A DNA stretch of 64,000 nt from Motiliproteus sp965230735 (GTDB lineage Bacteria; Pseudomonadota; Gammaproteobacteria; Pseudomonadales; Balneatricaceae). The position numbers were made by a program, and so were the translations under genes. A model generated the notes under the pieces. It had not been told where the DNA came from. It did not search any database and saw only the letters and a list, made by a program, of their open reading frames with translations. Positions 8,898 through 15,522 of the stretch are shown piece after piece. Each line of letters starts with the position of its first letter. Positions within the stretch are counted from its first letter, which is position 1. Location of the stretch: positions 2,790,001 through 2,854,000 of the forward strand of contig NZ_OZ246016.1 of assembly GCF_965230735.1 (NCBI RefSeq). The letters are read 5' to 3'.

Positions 8898-10826
8898 TCA
8901 ACGACTGAGTTTCAGCAGCAACTTATTGAGCCGTTGCACAAAATCCGCCGGATCGGCCAGTTGCTCGCCGCTGGACAGGCAGGCCTGATCAAACAGGATC
9001 TGCGCCAGTTCACCGAACTGATCTTCGTCGGCCTCATCGTTGAGTGAGGCGACCAGCGGATGGGTCGGGTTCAGCTCCAGGGTCGGCTTGGAATCCGGAA
9101 CCTGCTGACCGGCAGCCTCCATGATCTTGCGCATCTGGGCACCCATTTCGTGCTCGCCAACCACCAGACAGGCCGGTGAATCGACCAGACGATGGGTAAT
9201 CCGAACCTCATTGACCTGATCTTTCAGCAGCGTCTTAACCCGCTCGACCAGCGAGTCAAACTCTTTGGCGGCCTCTTCCTGCTGCTTCTTCTCGGCTTCG
9301 TCCTCGACCTTACCCAGGTCCAGATCACCCTTGGTGATATCCTTGAACGACTTGCCTTCGTACTCGTGCAGGTTGCTCATCAGCCACTCGTCGACGCGGT
9401 CGGACAGCAGCAGCACTTCGATCCCCTTCTTGCGGAAGATTTCCAGGTGTGGGCTGTTCTTGGCGGCGGCGTGGGAGTCGGCAACGATATAGTAGATCGC
9501 ATCCTGACCGTCCTGCAGACGCTCGATGTACTGATCCAGCGACTGATCCTGCGCTTCCTTATCGGTATGACTGGTAGAGAAGCGCAACAGTTTGGCGATT
9601 TTGTCGCGGTTGGCGAAGTCTTCCGCCGGACCTTCCTTCAGGACCTGGCCGAACTCGCTCCAGAACTTGGCGTAATCGTCACCGTCCTTCTTGGCCAGCT
9701 TGGTCAGCATGTCCAGCACCCGCTTGGTCAGCGCGCTACGCATCGAGTCGATGGCCGGATCCTTCTGCAGGATCTCACGGGAGACATTCAGCGACAGGTC
9801 GTTGGAGTCGATGACACCCTTGATAAAGCGCAGGTACAGCGGCAGGAACTGTTCGGCGTCGTCCATGATAAAGACGCGCTGGATGTACAGTTTCAGACCA
9901 CGAATACCATCGCGGTTCCACAGGTCAAAGGGGGCACGACCGGGGACGTATAGCAGGCTGGTGTAGTCGAGCTTGCCCTCGACCTTGTTGTGGCTCCAGC
10001 TCAGCGGGTTCTCGAAGTCGTGGGAGACATGCTTGTAGAACTCCTGGTACTCCTCCTCGGTGACCTCGGTACGGCCACGGGTCCAGAGTGCGGTAGCGGC
10101 ATTGACGCTTTCCCATTCAACGGGCGCATCTTCAGCAACCGGCTTGGGGTTACCCTCATCGTCGAATTCCGGCGTCGGCTCCTTGACCATCTCGACCGGG
10201 ATCGAAATATGGTCGGAATACTTGCGTACCAGTGAACGCAGACGGTACCCGTCGGCGAACTCGGCTTCATCCTCTTTCAGGTGCAGCACGATGGTGGTGC
10301 CACGCTCGGCCTTCTCGATGGTGCCGACGTTAAATTCGCCCTCACCACGGGATTCCCAGTGCACCCCGTTGGCCGCCTCGTCACCGGCTTTGCGGGTCAG
10401 CACTTCAACCCGATCGGCCACGATAAAGGCGGAGTAGAAGCCGACCCCGAACTGACCGATCAGGTGCGAGTCTTTCTTCTGATCACCGGTCAGGTGGGAC
10501 AGGAAGTCGGCGGTGCCGGACTTGGCGATGGTGCCCAGGTGCTCCACCACGTCCTGGCGATTCATGCCGATACCGTTGTCGATAATACGGATCTGGCGGG
10601 CTTGGTTGTCAAACTCGATCCGGATCTTCAGCTCACTGTCATTCTCATACAAGCCGCCATCGGCCAGTGCTTCGAAGCGCAGTTTGTCGGCTGCATCGGA
10701 GGCGTTGGAGATCAGCTCGCGCAGGAAAATCTCCTTATTGGAGTAGAGCGAGTGAATCATCAGGTGCAGTAGTTGTTTGACTTCGGTCTGAAAGCCCAGC
10801 GTTTCTTTTTGCGTTTCGGTGGTCAT
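8898..10826 (-). CDS. htpG: Molecular chaperone HtpG (bacterial Hsp90)
   Basis: About 642 residues. The N-terminal GHKL ATPase domain shows the E-N-D-G signatures FLRELISNASDAADKLRF, IRIIDNGIGM and IGQFGVGFYSAFIV, followed by middle and C-terminal dimerisation domains. HtpG is an ATP-dependent cytosolic chaperone acting late in folding with DnaK. The frame extends upstream to a TTG at 10844, but the ATG at 10826 (MTTETQKETLGFQTEVKQLL) matches the start of known HtpG proteins. A heat-shock promoter lies about 70 bp upstream. Confidence 0.97.
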   Translation of the reverse strand: MTTETQKETLGFQTEVKQLLHLMIHSLYSNKEIFLRELISNASDAADKLRFEALADGGLYENDSELKIRIEFDNQARQIRIIDNGIGMNRQDVVEHLGTIAKSGTADFLSHLTGDQKKDSHLIGQFGVGFYSAFIVADRVEVLTRKAGDEAANGVHWESRGEGEFNVGTIEKAERGTTIVLHLKEDEAEFADGYRLRSLVRKYSDHISIPVEMVKEPTPEFDDEGNPKPVAEDAPVEWESVNAATALWTRGRTEVTEEEYQEFYKHVSHDFENPLSWSHNKVEGKLDYTSLLYVPGRAPFDLWNRDGIRGLKLYIQRVFIMDDAEQFLPLYLRFIKGVIDSNDLSLNVSREILQKDPAIDSMRSALTKRVLDMLTKLAKKDGDDYAKFWSEFGQVLKEGPAEDFANRDKIAKLLRFSTSHTDKEAQDQSLDQYIERLQDGQDAIYYIVADSHAAAKNSPHLEIFRKKGIEVLLLSDRVDEWLMSNLHEYEGKSFKDITKGDLDLGKVEDEAEKKQQEEAAKEFDSLVERVKTLLKDQVNEVRITHRLVDSPACLVVGEHEMGAQMRKIMEAAGQQVPDSKPTLELNPTHPLVASLNDEADEDQFGELAQILFDQACLSSGEQLADPADFVQRLNKLLLKLSR

Positions 10827-10893
10827 ACCCAGTTCCAGTTTCAACAGATAAACCCGGCTCCCGTCCCCGCAGGACTGGAACCCTCTTGGCTGT

Positions 10894-10922
10894 TAAATGG
10901 GGACACTCAACGGCATTTCAAC
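10894..10922 (-). promoter_or_regulatory. Sigma32 (heat-shock) promoter of htpG
   Basis: On the minus strand GTTGAAA, 13 bp, CCCCATTTA. The RpoH consensus is CTTGAAA-N11-16-CCCCATnT, so only the first base differs. Position and orientation fit htpG. Confidence 0.75.
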
Positions 10923-11266
10923 CACGGTTTGTGATAACGGATAAATCCCGGGCTGATCTGGCTCAAACGCAAAGCAATCGCAGTAGTTCGACCCCCCAAT
11001 AGCGTCATTAACAGCAGCTTCTCGGGACAGGCACGCTCGAGCTTACGGCTGAAGGCGATTACCCGGGTGTAGTCCAACTAGCGGAACAGGAACGACTAAA
11101 TCGAAAAGAGATCGGTTCTGGCCGGAGTGGCATCAATGAATCGCAAAAGCGACACTCATTGCCGGCAAGCGAAAGCTGATCGTGATCCTGAACATAATGG
11201 TTAAGAACGGAGAGAAATGGGAGACGAAAATGGCCTAATTAGCTTGACGGAAGACCATAGTCACTT
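10923..11266. other. Gene-free stretch between htpG and the cassette island
   Basis: No intact gene. On the minus strand one frame (10907-11077, 56 codons, no start) encodes a peptide containing PEKLLLMTLLGG and RYHKPW, faintly like the C-terminal end of DUF1294 membrane proteins. It may be the remnant of a chromosomal gene interrupted here, and it overlaps the htpG promoter. This is also where the truncated last cassette joins chromosomal DNA. Confidence 0.3.
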
Positions 11267-11273
11267 GTTATAG
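11267..11273 (-). other. Half attC site (R'' box) of the SUKH cassette
   Basis: CTATAAC on the minus strand contains the TAA stop of the SUKH gene and is the exact complement of GTTATAG at the start of that cassette. No matching L' and R' arm is found in the next 150 bp, so the attC is cut off here. Confidence 0.55.
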
Positions 11274-11660
11274 CTTTTCGATTTCATTGAATGATGCTGC
11301 AAGTTCTTGCACTTCACCTGTTTCATGGAGCCAAAGAAAGACAGTGTTTAGGAACGAGTCAGACTCTTTTAGAAACACCATTTGGTCACCTAGGCCGTTG
11401 CCTGCAATAGCTAACGCGTTTTCAGGAAAGTTGCCAAATTCATGGCATGACTGAGTTTCACTGATGATGTGGTTACAAGTGCGAGATATCCCTTTCCGAT
11501 CTGAAGTGTCCTTGATTGGATAGAACTCCCAGTCATCCTCTGCTGTTTGTGCTTCACCACCATTATCGAGTTTCATGGCTTCTCGGTATCCATGAGGTAG
11601 CCTTGCGCCAAGCTCTTTTTCCGTTTGAGCTAGCTGTTCCTCTGTTAGGTTAAATGGCAC
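11268..11660 (-). CDS. SUKH/SMI1-KNR4 family protein, integron cassette gene
   Basis: About 130 residues. The SUKH pattern is visible: a hydrophobic helix, LPHGYREAMKLDNGG, then FGNFPENALAIAGNGLGDQMVF and a C-terminal acidic helix. Family knowledge: bacterial SUKH proteins are often immunity proteins against nuclease or deaminase toxins, or general protein-binding modules. I chose the GTG at 11660 because a GGAGG site lies 6 nt upstream; a TTG nine codons earlier would place the start inside the attC site. Codon use is AT-richer than in the flanks. The gene begins 15 bp after the attC core of the HNH cassette and ends inside its own R'' box. Which toxin, if any, it counters cannot be read from sequence. 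Confidence 0.8.
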   Translation of the reverse strand: MPFNLTEEQLAQTEKELGARLPHGYREAMKLDNGGEAQTAEDDWEFYPIKDTSDRKGISRTCNHIISETQSCHEFGNFPENALAIAGNGLGDQMVFLKESDSFLNTVFLWLHETGEVQELAASFNEIEKL

Positions 11661-11674
11661 TGATCCCTCCGTGG

Positions 11675-11731
11675 CTATAACGCCCAAAGCAGCGGGCGGC
11701 GAAGCCGTCCGGCTGCCTTTGCTTGTTAGGG
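11675..11731 (-). other. attC recombination site of the HNH cassette
   Basis: Minus strand: R'' CCCTAAC (11725-11731), then AAGCAAAGGCAGC pairing imperfectly with GCTGCTTTGGGCG, a central GGACGGC-ttc-GCCGCCC hairpin with a mismatched base, and R' GTTATAG (11675-11681). Length 57 bp. The unpaired bases and R''/L''/L'/R' order are those of integron attC sites. The HNH stop codon lies in R'', and the next gene starts 15 bp after R'. Confidence 0.75.
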
Positions 11732-12457
11732 CTGATATATGAATTCATTGTGATAACGTAGATATTCATCAGATATTTCATGCCCCTCATTTACGGTTAT
11801 TTCTTCTTTTATTAATTTGATTGCACCATAGTCCAACTCAGCGTGATGGTTGGGGCATAAACAGATCATATTGTTCGCTGTGTCGGGACCGTTATGCGGT
11901 TTACCCAAAGGCTTTATGTGGTGTGCCTCGGCATATTTCTTCCCCGCAGGCATATCTAAAGATGTGCCGCACAATTGGCACTCATAGAAGTTGATAGCTT
12001 TTACTTTCAATGAAAGGGCTGTATCTCTGATTATGCGCGAAGTGACAACGTCATTCCTATCTGGTTCCTCAAAATCAGATGGGGTCAGATCAAACTCTTC
12101 GATTAAATAGGGTGACCAATCATACTCTTTCGATTTCTTGATTTGCTCGGCCCACCATGCGTAGTCCCCATCATCTTTTCCAAAAAGATTAAAGTACCCT
12201 TTGCCAGGCTCTAAGGTAGAAAGGTTTATTATAATTCCCGTTATTCCTGGCTTTTTATTTGACTCTGTCCAGTCAGCCAAAGAAGAAAGGCCTTGAGGTT
12301 TTAAGCTTTCCCCCCACTTCTCTCTCATTTGTGGTAACCCAAGAAGATCATGGCATTCCTTGTAACCAATATAGGTTTCAGGTCGTCCAGGAACTGCTTT
12401 TTTAATTTTGGCAACCAATAGTGAAAGTAGTTTTTTCCCTTGAGGATCTAAATCCAT
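11726..12457 (-). CDS. HNH endonuclease, integron cassette gene
   Basis: 243 residues. The C-terminal third is an HNH zinc-finger nuclease: CQLCG, then AEAHHIKPLGKPHNGPD, then NNMICLCPNHHAELD, giving the paired CxxC zinc ligands and the His-Asn-His catalytic set. The N-terminal region (about 1-125, with ETYIGYKECHDLLGLPQ and ITGIIINLSTLEPGKGYF) resembles the leader domain of free-standing HNH proteins annotated as restriction-like endonucleases; its function is unknown to me. No signal peptide or secretion domain is seen, so it should act in the cytoplasm. A GAGGTAATTT ribosome site precedes the ATG. The stop lies inside the attC R'' box, and the gene is AT-richer than its surroundings. Confidence 0.85.
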   Translation of the reverse strand: MDLDPQGKKLLSLLVAKIKKAVPGRPETYIGYKECHDLLGLPQMREKWGESLKPQGLSSLADWTESNKKPGITGIIINLSTLEPGKGYFNLFGKDDGDYAWWAEQIKKSKEYDWSPYLIEEFDLTPSDFEEPDRNDVVTSRIIRDTALSLKVKAINFYECQLCGTSLDMPAGKKYAEAHHIKPLGKPHNGPDTANNMICLCPNHHAELDYGAIKLIKEEITVNEGHEISDEYLRYHNEFIYQP

Positions 12458-12480
12458 AAATTACCTCGATACTTGCGCGA

Positions 12481-12529
12481 CCCTAACAGTCTGGTTATGA
12501 GGACGCTGTCCTCATAATAATTATTAGCG
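12481..12529 (-). other. Short attC-like junction before the HNH cassette
   Basis: On the minus strand CGCTAAT, a 10-bp perfect hairpin TTATGAGGAC-agc-GTCCTCATAA, then CCAGACTGTTAGGG. GTTAGGG (12481-12487) is the exact complement of the R'' box at the end of the HNH cassette, marking its 5' boundary 24 bp before the HNH ATG. The site is shorter than usual attC sites and lacks clear unpaired bases. Confidence 0.45.
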
Positions 12530-12550
12530 GGATTTCCATATATCCCGCTA
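12525..12550. repeat. 9-bp inverted repeat in the non-coding cassette
   Basis: TAGCGGGAT, 8 nt, ATCCCGCTA: a perfect hairpin in the leader of the HNH cassette. It could form an RNA hairpin or be the end of a lost cassette; function unknown. Confidence 0.5.
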
Positions 12551-12641
12551 CTCGAAGATTCCTAACCTTTCCAATCGTTTGAATCCGATAGATTTTTCCG
12601 GCAGTTCACCAGACCACCGCGGTCAAAAGAGGACACTGGGG

Positions 12642-12713
12642 CGCTAACAAGCGTCAAAATCAGGAATGGTGTAGTCGATTTGGCGAATCGATGGGTTGCG
12701 CGCATTGTTATCC
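12642..12713 (-). other. attC-like site at the upstream end of the island
   Basis: Minus strand GGATAACAATGCGC ... GACGCTTGTTAGCG. TAACAA and GCG pair with CGC and TTGTTA around one unpaired base, and a central TCGATT-cgcca-AATCGA hairpin follows. The unpaired base is characteristic of attC sites. The core boxes are imperfect, but a decayed reading frame ends with TAA in the R'' box, as cassette genes often do. Confidence 0.5.
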
Positions 12714-12904
12714 ACTCAGGTCAGCAATCCTTTGCCGAGCATAAAGTTCGGCGCTAGCGTAAGCGTTGATTCCCTGCTTACCGATAGGGATCAGTTTTCC
12801 ATACTCTTCGGGTAGAAAACAACGTCAATCCAGGTAGGGCTGAATTGGTCGTGCTGGCCACGGCGTACCAGCCCGCCCAACAGCTTGATCACATGATCGG
12901 TGTT
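12708..12904 (-). pseudogene. Frameshifted 3' remnant of an unknown gene
   Basis: Two overlapping frames make up one apparent C-terminus. Frame A (12791-12904) encodes DHVIKLLGGLVRRGQHDQF then SPTWIDVV; frame B continues with PEEYGKLIPIGKQG and ends ARQRIADLSG at a TAA (12708-12710) inside the attC-like box. There is no start codon and an in-frame TAG lies just upstream, so it is 5'-truncated and frameshifted. I do not recognise the family. It is probably what is left of an older cassette gene. Confidence 0.35.
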
Positions 12905-12922
12905 CTAACCTGGATAGCAGAC

Positions 12923-12943
12923 CAGGGTGTTTCCAACACCCTG
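12923..12943 (-). terminator. Hairpin after the methyltransferase gene
   Basis: CAGGGTGTT-tcc-AACACCCTG, a perfect 9-bp stem directly after the stop codon at 12945. No T-run follows, so it may be a weak or factor-assisted terminator. Confidence 0.5.
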
Positions 12944-12944
12944 A

Positions 12945-14057
12945 TTAAACCTCCAGCACCACCATTTTCAACGGGTGCTTGCCGTCGAAGCTGGGAAAGT
13001 CAGCTTCCGGTTGAATCCATTCGACCTCACGGATCGGCCGATCAACCTTGGCGGCGCTTCGCTGCAACTGATCCAACCAATCTTCGGCGTCGACCTGGGC
13101 CACGTTGTTGCAACAGACCAGACGCCCTCCCGGTTTCGTCGCCAAGAGACTGGGTTTGAACAGGCTGGGATAATCACGGATCAGATCCACCGTCCCGAAC
13201 GGGCTCTTGGCCCATCGCGGCGGATCAAGAAAAACTAGATCGAACTGACAGGCTTCGAGGCGAGGATAGCTGCGCGGCGGCTGTCGTCGCCCTCCTCGTC
13301 CCTGGCGACGATAGTTGACCGGTAACCCGGCCAACTGGCGGGCTGCCGGAAAGAAGTCCGACTGAACAAACTCGATCCGATCCTCAGGTAGCTGGTTCAG
13401 CCCGGCATTTTCCCGCCCCACGGCCAGCGCCGAACCGGCGAAATCAATATTCACCACCCGAGCGGCCCCGGCACAGGCCGCAACGATACCCACACCGCAG
13501 GTATAGGAGAACAGATTCAAGACACTCAAGCCCTTGGCCTGCTGCTGGATATAACGCCGCCCGGCCCGCATATCGAGAAACAGCAGCGGGTCGATCCCCC
13601 GGTGAACCCCACGGGTACGGTAGTTGACACCCAACTCCTGACAAACAGCCTGGCTATCTGGCTCGGTACTGGATGACAGCGCTCGCTTAGCCTCTTGTGG
13701 CTTGGCCTGGCTGTGTTGACGGGCGTGATAGAACGGCTGCAGTGCCTGACCGAGGTAGCTTTCCACCTGTTCCACGATCAGCGCGACTTCCGCATCGGTC
13801 AGATCCCGGTGAAAGCTCTGAATGATCAGCTGCGGCCCATAACGATCCACGGTGACGCCGGCTTCACCGTCAACGGTGCCGTGATAGAGCCGATAACAAT
13901 TGGTTTGCTCGCGCTCCAGTTGCTCGATGAGCTCACGGCGACGCTCGAGCGCCTGGATCAGCGAGTCATGCATCTGTTTAAGCGCGCCGCTCGTGATAGC
14001 GGTCGATGTTGCTGGAGCCTTGGGAAGGCCTGAGTCGGATGCGTCAGTATCGGTCAT
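12945..14057 (-). CDS. Class I SAM-dependent rRNA methyltransferase (RlmI/RlmK-like)
   Basis: About 370 residues. The SAM-binding core is clear: LNLFSYTCGVGIVAACAGA (motif I), a DFAGSALAVGRENA acidic loop, and the catalytic FLDPPRWAKS. The N-terminal part (TNCYRLYHGTVDGEAGVTVD) matches the region before the methyltransferase fold in RlmI and the RlmK half of RlmKL, which make 5-methylcytosine or 7-methylguanosine in 23S rRNA. Exact target unknown. The frame opens at a GTG at 14114, but I prefer the ATG at 14057 (MTDTDASDSG) because a TATACT -10-like box at 14083-14088 falls between the two. Confidence 0.8.
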   Translation of the reverse strand: MTDTDASDSGLPKAPATSTAITSGALKQMHDSLIQALERRRELIEQLEREQTNCYRLYHGTVDGEAGVTVDRYGPQLIIQSFHRDLTDAEVALIVEQVESYLGQALQPFYHARQHSQAKPQEAKRALSSSTEPDSQAVCQELGVNYRTRGVHRGIDPLLFLDMRAGRRYIQQQAKGLSVLNLFSYTCGVGIVAACAGAARVVNIDFAGSALAVGRENAGLNQLPEDRIEFVQSDFFPAARQLAGLPVNYRRQGRGGRRQPPRSYPRLEACQFDLVFLDPPRWAKSPFGTVDLIRDYPSLFKPSLLATKPGGRLVCCNNVAQVDAEDWLDQLQRSAAKVDRPIREVEWIQPEADFPSFDGKHPLKMVVLEV

Positions 14058-14208
14058 AGGAAGGGGCCTGAAAATTTGCCGCAGTATACCGCAAGCTTTT
14101 TCCGTCCGCGCCACCTCGATTTAACCCGTTGTTAACCTTCGAACGGGTAAAAATCTGCCGGCCAGCAAATTTGTCCTTGCCAGGTCACGCTAGAGCAAAA
14201 AAATACCC

Positions 14209-14229
14209 TTATACTTATACCTTTATACT
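14209..14229 (+). promoter_or_regulatory. Triple TTATAC repeat upstream of the efflux operon
   Basis: Three near-identical units, TTATACT, TTATACC and TTATACT, lie 90-110 bp before the adaptor gene. They could be overlapping -10 elements or an operator. No good -35 box fits any of them at 16-18 bp, and no regulator gene is adjacent. Confidence 0.3.
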
Positions 14230-14317
14230 CAGATGGCCGCCTAAACCGGGGCATGTTTTTACCGCCGTTTCGGGTTGTAAAAATGCCTATGGAATGACCA
14301 CGTAATCAAGGATTAGC

Positions 14318-15502
14318 ATGAAGAAAATCGCTCTCTTTTCTATGCTCATGATCGCCGGAATGGTGTCAGTTCAGCAGTTCAGCGCATCCCAGGCGATGGC
14401 TGAAGACGCCGCTTCAGAAGCGCAAGCATCACCCCAGGGACCGATTCCGGTCACCGTTGAGGCCGTTCAAGCCGATTCTGAGGTAGTCACCCAGGATCTG
14501 CCCGGACGTGTCTCCTCCTATCGAGTGGCCCAGGTTCGCGCCCGTGTAGCCGGAATCATCGAACAGCGGGTCTTCGAAGAAGGGACCCACGTCGATGCCG
14601 GTGAGGTGCTGTTCAAGATCGAAGACCGAACGCTGAAAGCCACCTACCGCGCCCGCAAGGCCGACGTGGCCAATGCCGTGGCGGCGTATAATCTTTCACA
14701 GCAAACGCTGAAGCGCTATCAACAGTTGCTCTCCATGGGGGCGGTCAGCCGCCAAGAGTACGACACCTATGCCGCCCAAAGCCAGCAGTCCCAAGCCCAG
14801 GTAGAACAAGCCAAGGCCAACCTTGAGATCGCCAAGATCAATCTGGACTACGCCACCGTCACCGCACCGATCGCCGGCCGTATCGACAAAGCGCTGGTCA
14901 CCGAGGGCGCCCTGACCAGTGCCGATTCGACCCAGTTGGCCAATATCGAGCAGATCGACAAGGTCTATATCGATTTCACCCGAACCAGCGCCGATGTCAT
15001 CCGCATCCGCCAGGCGATGAATGCGGGTTTGATCTCCGGTCCGGACGACAAGAACATCGAGATCAACCTCGGAGACGGCACCGTCTACCCGGAAAAAGGT
15101 CAGCTCGAGTTTTCCTCCCTTGAAGTGGACGAAGCCACCGGCGCCGTCTCACTGCGCGCCGTGGTCGATAATCCCAACTTCGTCCTGTTGCCCGGTATGT
15201 TTGTCCGGGTCAAGGTGCCGGTTGCCACCACCAACAATGTGATCAAGGTTCCGCAAAGAGCGGTCAACATCACCCCGAAGGGGCCGGAAGTGTACATGGT
15301 CAAGGACGGCAAACTGACCCCGGTCAAGATCGAGCTGGGACCGATGACCGGCGAATACTGGTTCGTGCGATCCGGTCTGAACAATGGTGATCGGGTCGTC
15401 GTCAGCGACACCTCGATTCTCAAAACCATGGCTGGTGCCCAGTTTGTCGGAATGACCGCAGCCGAGATGCAGAATGCGGGCATGAGTGCCAAGCAGCAAT
15501 AA
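14318..15502 (+). CDS. RND efflux periplasmic adaptor (membrane fusion protein)
   Basis: 394 residues: a Sec signal peptide (MKKIALFSMLMIAGMVSVQQ, likely cut after AMA), a barrel-sandwich/lipoyl pair (VRARVAGIIEQRVFEEGTHV and YATVTAPIAGRIDKALVTEG), an alpha-helical hairpin between them (about 100-165), and beta-barrel and membrane-proximal domains. It bridges the RND pump to the outer-membrane channel. Unlike AcrA and MexA, the signal region has no Cys lipobox, so it should be a soluble periplasmic protein rather than a lipoprotein. First gene of a three-gene operon; AAGGA precedes the ATG. Confidence 0.93.
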   Translation: MKKIALFSMLMIAGMVSVQQFSASQAMAEDAASEAQASPQGPIPVTVEAVQADSEVVTQDLPGRVSSYRVAQVRARVAGIIEQRVFEEGTHVDAGEVLFKIEDRTLKATYRARKADVANAVAAYNLSQQTLKRYQQLLSMGAVSRQEYDTYAAQSQQSQAQVEQAKANLEIAKINLDYATVTAPIAGRIDKALVTEGALTSADSTQLANIEQIDKVYIDFTRTSADVIRIRQAMNAGLISGPDDKNIEINLGDGTVYPEKGQLEFSSLEVDEATGAVSLRAVVDNPNFVLLPGMFVRVKVPVATTNNVIKVPQRAVNITPKGPEVYMVKDGKLTPVKIELGPMTGEYWFVRSGLNNGDRVVVSDTSILKTMAGAQFVGMTAAEMQNAGMSAKQQ

Positions 15503-15522
15503 CGGGCAACAGGGAGATTCTC

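Larger units (their letters stand above)
11267..12713 (-). mobile_element. Integron cassette array without integrase (CALIN-like island)
   Basis: An AT-richer island between htpG and a methyltransferase gene. Reading the minus strand it contains: the end of a decayed gene whose TAA lies in an R''-like box (GGATAAC); an attC-like hairpin ending GTTAGCG; a non-coding segment; a GTTAGGG core site; the HNH gene; an attC site CCCTAAC...GTTATAG; the SUKH gene; and a lone R'' box CTATAAC. Cassettes begin with the bases that pair with the R'' box of their own attC, and this holds here: TTAGGG/CCCTAA for HNH, TTATAG/CTATAA for SUKH, and TTAGCG/CGCTAA for the non-coding unit. No integrase or attI is in the window. 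Family knowledge: such clusters are called CALINs. Confidence 0.75.

Noticed and set aside
11072..11078. GTTGGAC on the minus strand, a perfect GTTRRRY core that might end the SUKH cassette attC
   Set aside because: It is about 190 bp from the R'' box and its flanks do not pair with the L'' side, so it is probably chance.
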